Positions 16,734-27,079 of a stretch of DNA of 64,000 nucleotides are shown here, piece by piece (positions within the stretch are counted from its first letter, which is position 1; each line of letters begins with the position of its first letter). Position numbers and translations under genes: made by a program. The notes beneath the pieces are model-generated. The model ran no database searches. It saw only the letters and a program-made list of their open reading frames with translations, and was not told the DNA's origin. The stretch is from DASXRU01 sp033856235 (GTDB taxonomy: Bacteria; Acidobacteriota; Blastocatellia; Pyrinomonadales; Pyrinomonadaceae), in contig JAWVFI010000106.1 in assembly GCA_033856235.1 (NCBI GenBank), forward strand, positions 1 to 64,000. The letters run 5' to 3'.

Positions 16734-17699
16734 ATGTTGATTTCATTTCTAGTTTTCCTGTTCGCTTTGTTTCTGGTCTTCGGCGCCTACTTACTGGCGA
16801 CGCAGGGTACCGATGCCAAGCGCGCGCGCCTCCGCCAGCGCTTGTCGGAAGCCCTGCTGCATTCGGCCCATACCGACGATCCGGAAATCGTTCTGGCGCG
16901 CAGCGAATTGATGAGCGAAATCCCCGCGCTCAATCGTCTCTTCATTCAACTTCAGGTCGCAACTCGGCTGAAGCGTTTGCTGGACCAGGCCGATCTGCAC
17001 ATAACGGTTACCCGCCTGCTGATGTTTTCCGCGATGGCCGGGATTCTGGCGGCCCTGGCCGCTTCAGTGGTGCTGAATTCGACCTTCCTGGTGGCGCTGT
17101 GCGGGTTGGTGGCGGCAATCGTGCCGTTTGTTCATGTCTCCTGGAAACGGAAAAAGCGCTTCGATCGCTTCCTCGAGAATTTGCCGGACGCTTTGGATCT
17201 AATGAGCCGCGCGCTTTCCGCGGGCCACGCTTTCTCCGAAGCTCTATACATGGTTTCCGTTGAGATGCCGGAGCCGATCGCCACGGAATTCCGCAAGACC
17301 TATGAAGAGCAGAATTTGGGATTGTCGCTGAAACTTGCTTTAGAAAACCTGGTTCAGCGTATCCCGCTGCTCGATCTCCGCATGTGTGTGACTGCTGTCC
17401 TCATACAGCGCGAGACGGGCGGCAATCTCGCTGAGATTCTTGAGAAGGTGGCGTACACGATTCGCGAGCGCTTTCGCATTGTGGGCGACCTGAAGACACT
17501 GACCACCAGCTCGCGCTTGTCGGCATGGATACTTTGCGGCATTCCCATCCTGGTATCGATCGCCGTCACCATAATGAATCCTGAGTACATGAGCGTGTTG
17601 TGGAAAGATCCGCGCGGCCACATGCTGATTGGTGTGGCTTTGTTCCTTCAAGTAACCGGAATGCTAATCGTGAGAAAGATTCTAAGAATAAAAATTTGA
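16734..17699 (+). CDS. tadB: Tad inner-membrane platform protein TadB
   Basis: A 321-residue GspF-domain membrane protein with an N-terminal helix (LISFLVFLFALFLVFGAYLL), two central membrane helices near residues 100-135, and a C-terminal helix. The cytoplasmic motif FLENLPDALDLMSRALSAGH is the T2SSF signature in Tad proteins. With TadC it forms the platform on which the TadA ATPase acts. A 110-base spacer with palindromic heptamer repeats separates it from tadC. Confidence 0.95.
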   Translation: MLISFLVFLFALFLVFGAYLLATQGTDAKRARLRQRLSEALLHSAHTDDPEIVLARSELMSEIPALNRLFIQLQVATRLKRLLDQADLHITVTRLLMFSAMAGILAALAASVVLNSTFLVALCGLVAAIVPFVHVSWKRKKRFDRFLENLPDALDLMSRALSAGHAFSEALYMVSVEMPEPIATEFRKTYEEQNLGLSLKLALENLVQRIPLLDLRMCVTAVLIQRETGGNLAEILEKVAYTIRERFRIVGDLKTLTTSSRLSAWILCGIPILVSIAVTIMNPEYMSVLWKDPRGHMLIGVALFLQVTGMLIVRKILRIKI

Positions 17700-17704
17700 G
17701 CTTT

Positions 17705-17803
17705 GTCAGTTGTCCGTAGTCAGTTGTTGTGAACCACGACATCACGGCCCTGACTACGAACCACCGATAACTAACAACTAACAACTGACGACTGCGACTG
17801 ACT
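17705..17803. repeat. Inverted heptamer-repeat array between tadB and tadC
   Basis: The left arm contains CAGTTGT, CCGTAGT and CAGTTGT. The right arm contains ACAACTA, ACAACTA, ACAACTG and ACGACTG, which are reverse complements of the same heptamer. The whole spacer can fold into a long imperfect hairpin. Such short tandem heptamers resemble the STRR type known from cyanobacteria; origin here is unknown. Confidence 0.75.
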
Positions 17804-17810
17804 AATACCA

Positions 17811-18740
17811 ATGCTAATAATCACCATCTGCACTTTCATATGCATCTCGCTCGGGGTGATGGGTATTTACTGGCTGGTCTATCGTCCCCAGAGCGCGGCC
17901 ACTGAGCGTTTGCGGCGAATGGGTGAAGGGAGCACGACCGCCAACGTTCCTGCCATATCGCTGATAGAAGAAAGGCCGGTAGCTGAATTCGCCGAACGCG
18001 TGGCGGGCCCCTTGAACCGCCTATTGCCGCCTTCCGCTGCGGAAGTCCGCAAGCTGCAAAAGCAACTGATGACCGCGGGCTTTCGCGGGCCCGACGCTCC
18101 AGCGATTTATCGCGCACTGCAATTGGCTTCGATGGCTGGATTTCCGGGCGCGGTGGCTTTTGGTTGTGCAGTGATGGCGTATCCGCTATCCAGTGCGCTG
18201 CTCTGGATCCTGCTTGCATTTGTGTTGGGCTTCATCCTGCCTCGGTACGTCCTGGGGAAAATGATTCGCGGGCGGCAGTTGCGAGTGCGTTGGGGTCTGG
18301 CCGATGCGCTGGACTTAATGGTTATTTCGATCGAGGCCGGGCTTGGACTGAACGCCGCCATGATGCGCGTCAGCGAAGAGCTAAAGGAAGTGCATCCCGA
18401 CATCAGCGAAGAGTTCGAGCTTGCGAACCTGGAGATTCGCGTCGGCCGGGAACGCGAAGAAGCCCTTCACAACCTGGCGGAACGCACAGGCGTTGACGAC
18501 CTTCGTAGTCTCGTCGCCATGCTGATTCAGGCTGATCGGTTTGGCACCTCTATCGCGCGCGCCGTTCGGGCCTTCTCGGATTCCCTTCGCGTTAAGCGCC
18601 GGCAGCGAGCAGAGCAAGCGGCGCAAAAGGCTGCGGTGAAACTCTTGCTGCCGCTCGCGTGTTTCCTCTTCCCGACTTTGTTTATTGCGATCCTTGGCCC
18701 CGCGGCCCTCACGCTGATCGATGTTGTGAAGAAGCTGTAG
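17811..18740 (+). CDS. tadC: Tad inner-membrane platform protein TadC
   Basis: A 309-residue GspF-domain protein partnering TadB. Features are an N-terminal helix (IITICTFICISLGVMGIYWL), paired central helices around residues 105-145, the cytoplasmic motif WGLADALDLMVISIEAGLGL, a second half containing LAERTGVDDLRSLVAMLIQA, and a C-terminal helix. TadC-type features include the late RQRAEQAAQKAAVKLLLPL stretch. It is flanked on both sides by unusual palindromic heptamer repeats, so co-transcription with tadB and tadD passes through strong secondary structure. Confidence 0.95.
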   Translation: MLIITICTFICISLGVMGIYWLVYRPQSAATERLRRMGEGSTTANVPAISLIEERPVAEFAERVAGPLNRLLPPSAAEVRKLQKQLMTAGFRGPDAPAIYRALQLASMAGFPGAVAFGCAVMAYPLSSALLWILLAFVLGFILPRYVLGKMIRGRQLRVRWGLADALDLMVISIEAGLGLNAAMMRVSEELKEVHPDISEEFELANLEIRVGREREEALHNLAERTGVDDLRSLVAMLIQADRFGTSIARAVRAFSDSLRVKRRQRAEQAAQKAAVKLLLPLACFLFPTLFIAILGPAALTLIDVVKKL

Positions 18741-18744
18741 CGGG

Positions 18745-18822
18745 GATGGACCATGGACCAATGGACGATGGACCATGGACCGCAAAGAATATTTATCGTC
18801 CATCGTCAATCGTCCATTGTCG
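18745..18822. repeat. Inverted heptamer-repeat array between tadC and tadD
   Basis: Left arm: repeats of ATGGACC/ATGGACG (about five units from 18746). Right arm: CGTCCAT, CGTCAAT and CGTCCAT, the reverse complement. The arms can pair to form a long hairpin. The heptamer differs from the one between tadB and tadC although the architecture is the same. Confidence 0.8.
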
Positions 18823-18843
18823 GCTTCCCCAAAGGAGCACCAG

Positions 18844-19833
18844 ATGAGCAAACGCACAATTATCGCGGTCGTCATTGCTTTCATACTTAGTGTCGGAGTC
18901 TCGGCGCTTTGGAGTGCACAAACAATTGTGCGCGAGGGTGACACCGACGCCAACGTTTTGGAGGATGGCGGTTCCGATGCCGGGTTGAGTACGCCGGAGA
19001 AGAAGAAAGGTAATCGCGTGGCCCGGTTCTTTTCGGCGCCCTTCCGGGCGGTGGGCCATCTCTTCGGCAAAGGGAACGACGATGGCAAACCGCGGCGGAT
19101 GACGGAAAAAGACGCGGAAAAATTCGAGAGCTCCCCGGTGACCCGGATTTCCGACAGCCGTTCGGACAACGAAAAGGGAACTGCGCCGGATGCCACGGGT
19201 TCGGCTCGAGATCACCTTGCCACCGGACGCGCACTCCTTCTGACTGGACGAGTCAATGAAGCGATTGGGGAGTTGTCGCTCGCCGTGTCCCTGAACCCGC
19301 GCCTGAGTGAAGCCAACAATCTGCTGGGAATGGCCTATGACCGCAAAGGCATGGGCGAGCGCGCGAAGGAATCCTATGAGAAAGCGGTGAGCGTCGAAGC
19401 AGACGCCCAGACATTAAACAATCTCGGGTTCTCGCTTTATCAAAACGGAAACTATCGCGCGGCAGTTGATCGTTTGACACGAGCGGCCAGACTAGCGCCA
19501 GGCGATCAGCGGATCCTGAACAATCTCGCGCTGGCCCAAAGCCGGCTCGGCAAATATGACGACGCGTTCAAGACCTTCGCGCGCGCGGGCGGCGAGGTGA
19601 CCGGGCGTTTGAATGTCGCCACCATGCTGGAGCGCGCCGGTCGCGACGAGGAGGCGATCAAGCACTACGAGGTAGCTTTGAAGTTGCAGCCAAAATCATC
19701 CGTGGCGCTGCGACGCATTTCCGAGCTCTACCAAAGGGTTGGCCGGACCGTCGAGGCGCAAGTTTCGCGTCAGGCCTTGGCCAACCTGGCCAACGAGATG
19801 ACTGGCGTAGGGAACGCCACAGCCGCCAGGTAG
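18844..19833 (+). CDS. tadD: TadD-like TPR protein
   Basis: A 329-residue protein with an N-terminal membrane/signal helix (IIAVVIAFILSVGVSALWSA) and a linker, then tetratricopeptide repeats from about residue 125. Examples are LTGRVNEAIGELSLAVSLNP, GERAKESYEKAVSVEADAQ, YRAAVDRLTRAARLAPGDQ and EEAIKHYEVALKLQPKSS. TadD proteins are periplasmic or lipoprotein TPR factors that stabilise the secretin. No lipobox is evident here. The ATG at 18844 follows AAAGGAGCACCAG; an upstream extension through the repeat array is rejected. Confidence 0.88.
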   Translation: MSKRTIIAVVIAFILSVGVSALWSAQTIVREGDTDANVLEDGGSDAGLSTPEKKKGNRVARFFSAPFRAVGHLFGKGNDDGKPRRMTEKDAEKFESSPVTRISDSRSDNEKGTAPDATGSARDHLATGRALLLTGRVNEAIGELSLAVSLNPRLSEANNLLGMAYDRKGMGERAKESYEKAVSVEADAQTLNNLGFSLYQNGNYRAAVDRLTRAARLAPGDQRILNNLALAQSRLGKYDDAFKTFARAGGEVTGRLNVATMLERAGRDEEAIKHYEVALKLQPKSSVALRRISELYQRVGRTVEAQVSRQALANLANEMTGVGNATAAR

Positions 19834-19855
19834 GACAGACATTCTTATCTGTCCT
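19832..19855. repeat. Short palindrome after tadD
   Basis: AGGACAGA and TCTGTCCT form an 8-bp stem with an 8-base loop, overlapping the tadD stop codon. It is followed by CTCTTCAG, not a T run, so it is a weak terminator or an interspersed palindrome. Confidence 0.5.
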
Positions 19856-19891
19856 CTTCAGACAATATCGCGCGAGGTAAAGGAAACGCTC

Positions 19892-21235
19892 ATGACCCAG
19901 ACAATCATTCTAACCGGGGCTGAAGTTGAAATGATGGGCCCACCCATGCCGGAGGAATTGGCGGACACCGGTATCGCGGCGGCTTTCCTTAGCGACCTCG
20001 CGCTAAAGCACGTGGCGATGTTGGCTGAGCCTACTACAGAGTCGGTGGCTGAACGCCTGCATCTGCCTCGTACCTTAACGGAGGAGATTCTCCAGGGCTT
20101 GTATCGCGAAAAGTTGATCGAGGTGCGATTGCAAGCAGCGCTCGGCTCAACGCGTTACTCGATGCTTGACCACGGTTGGGACCGCGTCGCGCGCCTGGTT
20201 TCGCTTTGCGGTTACACCGGCGCGGCGCCGGTCTCACTCAGCGACTACACCCACATGATGCGTTTGCAATCAGTGCCTTCGGAGCCGGCGTCTCTGGAGA
20301 CGGTACGCGCGGCGTTTGGCGATCTGATTCTGCCGGAATCCTTGTTGCAAACGCTTGGCTGTGTGATCAATTCGCGGCGATCGCTTTTCCTGACCGGCCT
20401 GCCCGGTACGGGCAAGACAGCAGTGGCCGAGCGCATCAATGCGGCGCTGCCAGGGGCGATCTGGATTCCTTATGCAATTGAAATTGACGGACAGATTATT
20501 CGCGTCTTCGATTCCCATTGTCATCGCGCGGCGCCACCAGACGTGACCCCGGCGGACTATGACCGCCGCTGGGTGCTGATTGAGCGGCCCCTGGTCATCG
20601 TCGGGGGTGAATTGACGCTCGAGAATACCGACCTAACGTGGAGCGAGGCGGCGCGTTTCTATGAAGCTCCGTTTCAAATGAAGTCAAATGGCGGCACCCT
20701 TGTCATCGATGACTTTGGCCGTCAGCGCGTGGCGCCCCAGCATCTGCTCAATCGCTGGATCGTTCCACTTGAGCGGCGGGTTGACTATCTGGCGCTGCAC
20801 ACGGGCAAAAAGATCGAAGTGCCTTTTGAACAACTGGTCGTGTTTTCCACGAACCTTGATGAAAACGATTTGGCGGACCAGGCGTTTCTCCGTCGCATGG
20901 GTTATCGCGCCCGCGTCGAGCCTCCGACACCAGCCGCTTATTCGCAGATTTTTGCGCGGGCCGCGGGCGTGCGGGGCGTCGAGTACAACAGCGCCAATCT
21001 CGATCATGTCCTGCACAAATATGTCCAGGAGCAGCGACAGATGAAAGGATGCGAGCCGCGTGATCTGCTTGACCGCATCACCGACATTTGCCGGTTCGAA
21101 GGACAGCCACTGCGTTTAACTCCGGAACTTGTCGATGTTGCCTGGAAGAATTATTTCGGAGCATCGCATAAGTTTCTGGCGAGTGATCGGCACACCGAGA
21201 TCAGACCATCCATGGCTGAACCTTTGGAACTCTAG
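19892..21235 (+). CDS. AAA ATPase with N-terminal winged-helix-like region
   Basis: A 447-residue ATP-binding protein. The N-terminal ~75 residues look like a winged helix (ESVAERLHLPRTLTEEILQG, then REKLIEVR). The AAA core has Walker A GLPGTGKT (residue ~169) and Walker B-like LVIDDFGRQR (~270). Residues QHLLNRWIVPLERRVDYL and VVFSTNLDENDLADQAFLRR resemble MoxR-type or transposition/pilus-associated AAA proteins. It follows tadD by ~60 bases and precedes a lytic transglycosylase with a 1-27 base junction, so it is probably part of the pilus locus. Its partner is unknown. Confidence 0.85.
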   Translation: MTQTIILTGAEVEMMGPPMPEELADTGIAAAFLSDLALKHVAMLAEPTTESVAERLHLPRTLTEEILQGLYREKLIEVRLQAALGSTRYSMLDHGWDRVARLVSLCGYTGAAPVSLSDYTHMMRLQSVPSEPASLETVRAAFGDLILPESLLQTLGCVINSRRSLFLTGLPGTGKTAVAERINAALPGAIWIPYAIEIDGQIIRVFDSHCHRAAPPDVTPADYDRRWVLIERPLVIVGGELTLENTDLTWSEAARFYEAPFQMKSNGGTLVIDDFGRQRVAPQHLLNRWIVPLERRVDYLALHTGKKIEVPFEQLVVFSTNLDENDLADQAFLRRMGYRARVEPPTPAAYSQIFARAAGVRGVEYNSANLDHVLHKYVQEQRQMKGCEPRDLLDRITDICRFEGQPLRLTPELVDVAWKNYFGASHKFLASDRHTEIRPSMAEPLEL

Positions 21236-21261
21236 TGTGGGTTAAGCACAGAAAGGGCTGG

Positions 21262-22299
21262 ATGAAAACAAGATCCTCGACATTTGTAGCTTCTATGCGC
21301 TGTTCAGTGGCGTTGGTGATGACGTGCACCGGCCTATTTCTGGCCACGGAGAGCAGCGCGAATCCGCGCCGGCGATCGAGTTCCAATTTGCGCCGGTCTC
21401 ATGCGGACAAATCAAAGACAATGAAGAAGCCGGAGGCTGAAGGGGAAGTTATCGCCACGCCGCAGTTGAAGCTAATGGATAACACCGCGATCCCGGTTGA
21501 TGAGGCGTGGGAAAGCGCCCAAGGCATCTGGTATCGCAAAAACGGTGTGACATATTTGGTTGAGCGCTCCAAGGTTCGCTCCATCGAGCGGGGCACTCCG
21601 CAGGGTTCGATTGCGCGGGCCGCGCCGCCGGACTCGGATGTGAGAACGACCGTCCCTGTCGCTGATGGAAAAATCAACGCGGTGTGGATTCATCTCGTGG
21701 GAGGCGCCCGGGTCGAAGCGGATGAGGCGACGGAATCGGCGGCAGGTGTCTGGCTGCGGCGCGGGAGCCTCTCGGTCTTTATCGATCGGGTACGCGTCGA
21801 GAGAATCGAGCGAGAAGAGATAGCCCTCGAGTCGGAACCAAAAGCGAGTCGCGGTTGGAGCACCGGCAGCGCAAGCCTGAATGCTCTGATCAAACAGAAC
21901 GGCGCGCGATACGGAGTTGATCCTTACCTGATATTTCTGGTGATGGAAGAGGAATCTCACTTTAATCCACGTGTAGTTTCACCAAAAGGCGCGCGCGGAT
22001 TGATGCAGCTGATGCCGGGTACAGGCGCGCGTTTCGGCGTACGCAATCCTTTCAATCCGGCTGAAAACATCAGCGGCGGCGTCCGTTATCTAAAGCAACT
22101 GTTGCAGACGCACAACGGCAGGGTGGATCTGGCGCTGGCCAGTTACAACGCCGGAGAAGGCGCAGTGGCGAAATTCGGCCAACGGGTTCCGCCATATCGT
22201 GAAACGCGAAATTACGTGAAGCGCATCGGAGGGCGTTACCGGCGGAACGAGATCGCACAGACGGCCCGCCGATCGGAAACACAAGCGGGAACCAATTAG
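21262..22299 (+). CDS. Secreted SLT-domain lytic transglycosylase
   Basis: A 345-residue protein with a signal peptide (SVALVMTCTGLFLATESSA) and two tandem strand-rich segments that repeat the pattern AWESAQGIWYRKNGVTYLVE and ATESAAGVWLRRGSLSVFID. A C-terminal SLT domain from about residue 205 carries the ES catalytic motif (EEESHFNPRVVSPKGARGLM), the LMQLMP stretch and LASYNAGEGAV. Such enzymes cleave the glycan backbone to let trans-envelope machines pass. Location right after the Tad genes suggests clearing peptidoglycan for the pilus. The ATG at 21262 behind GAAAGGGCTGG is preferred over a GTG at 21235 that overlaps the AAA stop. Confidence 0.9.
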   Translation: MKTRSSTFVASMRCSVALVMTCTGLFLATESSANPRRRSSSNLRRSHADKSKTMKKPEAEGEVIATPQLKLMDNTAIPVDEAWESAQGIWYRKNGVTYLVERSKVRSIERGTPQGSIARAAPPDSDVRTTVPVADGKINAVWIHLVGGARVEADEATESAAGVWLRRGSLSVFIDRVRVERIEREEIALESEPKASRGWSTGSASLNALIKQNGARYGVDPYLIFLVMEEESHFNPRVVSPKGARGLMQLMPGTGARFGVRNPFNPAENISGGVRYLKQLLQTHNGRVDLALASYNAGEGAVAKFGQRVPPYRETRNYVKRIGGRYRRNEIAQTARRSETQAGTN

Positions 22300-22300
22300 G

Positions 22301-23104
22301 ATGAGAACTGAGAACAGCGTGATTTGTTGGGCCGCCGCGATAGCACGCCGCCGTAGCACCGCTATCCGCGGAATCACTTTGGCGATCTGTCTCGGCCTAT
22401 CGGCGGGTCTCGGCTCAACCTTGGCCCAGCAAAGTCCCGAGCAGCCGCTGACGAATTCTTCAGTGATTAAGCTGGTGCGCGCTGGTTTCAAAGAAAAGAC
22501 AGTCATCGCCATAATTCATTCACGGCAAGTGCAGTTCAATTTGGCGCCAGATCGTTTGATTGAGCTAAAGCGGGCCGGTGTCAGTGAACGAATCATTCTG
22601 GCTATGATTGGCCAGGACGATGCTGCGTTCATGAATGATGACCTGACTTTCGATGATTTCAAGAAGGAAGGTAGCGGGAACCCTGGACCACGAACCAATC
22701 GCGGCGACCCGGGCGTCGATATTTTCGGCTCCAACGGAGGTTCGCGCAATCAAAGCAATGGTCGCGGTGAGAGTGGGGCGAATGAGGGGAGTTCGCTAAC
22801 GACGGGCAGTGCCAGCGTTCATATCCTGCGGCCGCCGTCCGAAGCTGGCGGCGTGCTCCGTTTGGAAAGGACCCCCACGTTGACGAACCAGTCCATCATT
22901 CAAATGGTGGAAGCCGGATTCAGCGAAGGCACAATTATCCGCCGCATCGAGCAATCTCCCGCGGAATTCAACTTATCATCACCTGAAATAACTGAACTTC
23001 AGAAACATCGAGTCACCGCTCCCGTAATTGCCGCGATGAAGGCGGCGATGAGTGACGATCCCACTTCTTCAAAGTCTCCTGCCGCAAATAACCCGGAGAA
23101 GTGA
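22301..23104 (+). CDS. Secreted protein with a duplicated ~57-residue domain
   Basis: A 267-residue protein with a signal peptide ending near STLAQQ. Two copies of the same module, at residues ~50-105 and ~194-250, share the pattern LTN-S-I-x-LV-x-AGF-x-E-x-x-I-x-x-I followed by FNL and a closing AM. They are joined by a low-complexity glycine/serine/asparagine linker. The module resembles short helical domains found in secreted acidobacterial proteins. No enzyme motif is present. It starts two bases after the transglycosylase stop and overlaps the next gene by four bases, so the three genes form one unit. Confidence 0.8.
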   Translation: MRTENSVICWAAAIARRRSTAIRGITLAICLGLSAGLGSTLAQQSPEQPLTNSSVIKLVRAGFKEKTVIAIIHSRQVQFNLAPDRLIELKRAGVSERIILAMIGQDDAAFMNDDLTFDDFKKEGSGNPGPRTNRGDPGVDIFGSNGGSRNQSNGRGESGANEGSSLTTGSASVHILRPPSEAGGVLRLERTPTLTNQSIIQMVEAGFSEGTIIRRIEQSPAEFNLSSPEITELQKHRVTAPVIAAMKAAMSDDPTSSKSPAANNPEK

Positions 23105-24183
23105 GGGTGAAAAACCTCGCTCAAAAAATGACGCGTCGCTCTTGTGCCGTTGGGTACCGGCTGGCATTAGGCCTACTGCTGGGTCTAGCGGCGATGCCTC
23201 CAGCTTGGATTAGCTTCGCGCAAACTCCGAACCCATCCGCAGTTAGCCCACAGGACGTTGATGACGGCGAGGTCATTTCCTTCCGCACCACCGAAGTCCT
23301 ACTGCCCGTCACCGTCCGCGATCGCGACGGAAAGCTGATAACCACGCTGACGCGAAAAGAGTTTCGAGTTTTCGAAGACGGGAGCGAACAACCTTTGAGC
23401 GATCTGGCGCTGCGCGAAGCTCCGGTCGACGTCGTCCTGATGGTGGATGCTTCGTCGAGTGTGTCACGCAACCTTGACGATTTTCGACGCGCAGCTCTGG
23501 GCTTCGCCGAGAAGCTCTCGCCAACGGATCGTTTGAGCCTGATCAAGTTTGATGACCGGATCGAACTGCTGCAGGACTGGACGCGCAGCCGCCTACAGTT
23601 GCGACGTTCCCTGGACCGTGTAACGCCAGGCATGTTCACACGTTTCTATGATGCGCTCACGCTAACGGCAAAAGAACAATTCAAAGGAACGCCGGTGCGG
23701 CATGCCGTGATAGTTTTGACCGACGGTATCGACAGCCGTCGGGGCGCTATCACTCTCGCGGCGGCGCTACGGTCGCTGCTGGAGGCCCAGGCAATTGTTT
23801 ATGTCGTAAGCAATACTGAAATAGAGCGTGAAAGCAAAGCGGCGGAATTGAATCGGCTAAAGGAAGATTCGCAGTCGGCGCGTAACTTCAATTCACTCCG
23901 CATCGAGGATCTGAAGGAAGGGCTCCGCGTGCTCGATGAAAGCGAGAAGCAGTTAGCGCAATTAGCGGCGGCAACGGGCGGGCGGCTTTACAGACCAAAG
24001 ACCTTCGATGCGTTGGAATCAACCTATGCAGAAGTTGCTGAAGAGTTGCGACATCAGTACACCCTCTACTACAGCCCATTAGATAAGAGTCGGGATGGTC
24101 GCTTTCGCCGTGTGAGAGTCGAAGCACAAGACCCGAGCCTCAGTGTCTTTACTCGAATCGGCTATTTCGCTCCCTCCAAATAA
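23101..24183 (+). CDS. VWFA-related acidobacterial protein with intact MIDAS
   Basis: A 360-residue secreted protein. The N-terminus has a signal peptide (LALGLLLGLAAMPPAWISFA). Then comes a strand-rich domain with TTEVLLPVTVRDRDGKLITT and FRVFEDGSEQPLS, typical of the VWFA-related acidobacterial family. The von Willebrand A domain starts at ~108 with DVVLMVDASSSVSRN; the DASSS is the metal-ion adhesion site. YYSPLDKSRDGRFRRVRVEA near the C-terminus is also a family signature. The start is a GTG at 23101 overlapping the upstream stop by four bases. Possible adhesion or sensing role at the surface with the pilus system (inference). Confidence 0.9.
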   Translation: MRVKNLAQKMTRRSCAVGYRLALGLLLGLAAMPPAWISFAQTPNPSAVSPQDVDDGEVISFRTTEVLLPVTVRDRDGKLITTLTRKEFRVFEDGSEQPLSDLALREAPVDVVLMVDASSSVSRNLDDFRRAALGFAEKLSPTDRLSLIKFDDRIELLQDWTRSRLQLRRSLDRVTPGMFTRFYDALTLTAKEQFKGTPVRHAVIVLTDGIDSRRGAITLAAALRSLLEAQAIVYVVSNTEIERESKAAELNRLKEDSQSARNFNSLRIEDLKEGLRVLDESEKQLAQLAAATGGRLYRPKTFDALESTYAEVAEELRHQYTLYYSPLDKSRDGRFRRVRVEAQDPSLSVFTRIGYFAPSK

Positions 24184-24516
24184 GTCAAGCTCCCCCTTTA
24201 GGGACACTCCCGCAGCGAAGTGTCAGAATGGCCCTTCATGGAAGAGATCCCCGCCGCTCGACGCGTACTGACACGCCCAACAGCTTGGAATTTTATCAAA
24301 ACCTCGCCAACTTCTGGGCTAAGTCCAACCATTTCAGCGGTTGACCTCATCTTAGGTCAGGCGGCACAGTCATTGCCACTACAATCCTGCTAGTTTCTCC
24401 TCGCAGTGTCGTGCGAAGTTCACTTTGAACAATTCAGCAAGGCAAATGCGGGCTGGAGCTTTGTTTGTTTATCGACGGACAGTAATCATCTTAGACCGAA
24501 GAAGAAGGAAAAACGG
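24184..24516 (+). other. Intergenic region upstream of the Tes-like gene
   Basis: 333 bases without a convincing gene. A short imperfect inverted repeat around GACACT/AGTGTC lies near 24205. No terminator with a T run and no recognised riboswitch were found. The tail just before 24517 has the ribosome-binding stretch GAAGAAGGAAAAACGG. Confidence 0.5.
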
Positions 24517-26553
<2,037 letters not shown>

Positions 26554-26576
26554 AACCGACTGCTGGTTATTAAGTG

Positions 26577-26616
26577 AAAACCCCGCGAATGAGCTTCCAG
26601 GTCTTCGCGGGGTTTC
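26577..26616 (+). terminator. Rho-independent terminator after the Tes-like gene
   Basis: A perfect stem AACCCCGCGAA/TTCGCGGGGTT with an A-run upstream and T's downstream, 25 bases after the stop. The symmetric A and T flanks could let it act in both directions. Confidence 0.93.
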
Positions 26617-26709
26617 CATGTGCGCTTGACCAGAACGCATCCGGACGTGTTAAATAGGCAATTCCGGTCCGGCCAATAACCGATTGAAGTAATAGAAGTG
26701 GAGATTTGA

Positions 26710-26913
26710 ATGGCGATAGTTAATGTTAATCAGGGCGAATCGATTGAGAGTGCTTTGCGGCGTTTCAAACGAAGAGTAATGACGGAAGAGATTATCAAGG
26801 ATGCCAAGCGACACGCCTTCTTCATGCCGCCGGGTCAGAAGGCCAAGCTAAAGTCGGCTTTAGCCCGCAAACGCAATAAGAAGAAGGGCCGCCCCCGACC
26901 ACCGCGCGACTAA
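26710..26913 (+). CDS. rpsU: 30S ribosomal protein S21
   Basis: A 67-residue basic protein with the S21 pattern: VNQGESIESALRRFKRRV, then a helix and a lysine/arginine-rich tail (RKRNKKKGRPRP). S21 binds the 3' region of 16S rRNA and helps mRNA selection in initiation. Typical length for the family is 60-70. It is a single gene, the start is preceded by GTGGAGATTTGA, and no dnaG or rpoD neighbour is present here. Confidence 0.95.
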   Translation: MAIVNVNQGESIESALRRFKRRVMTEEIIKDAKRHAFFMPPGQKAKLKSALARKRNKKKGRPRPPRD

Positions 26914-27079
26914 ACCCAATTTTTCTAAGCCAAGTCTGACAGTGCCGACGCTCGGCTTCCCACCCCACGCGTTACTTTTCGTACCACGTAGAGCTGCCGC
27001 GCGCTGAGTTGGGCGCGGTCAGGCCAATGCATCAGTGTAAAGCAGAAGACCATTACCACGCCGCGTAGAGTTTGAAGTC

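Noticed and set aside
18775..18843. N-terminal extension of TadD through the heptamer array
   Set aside because: The extension is translated repeat sequence, and a strong ribosome-binding site precedes the ATG at 18844.
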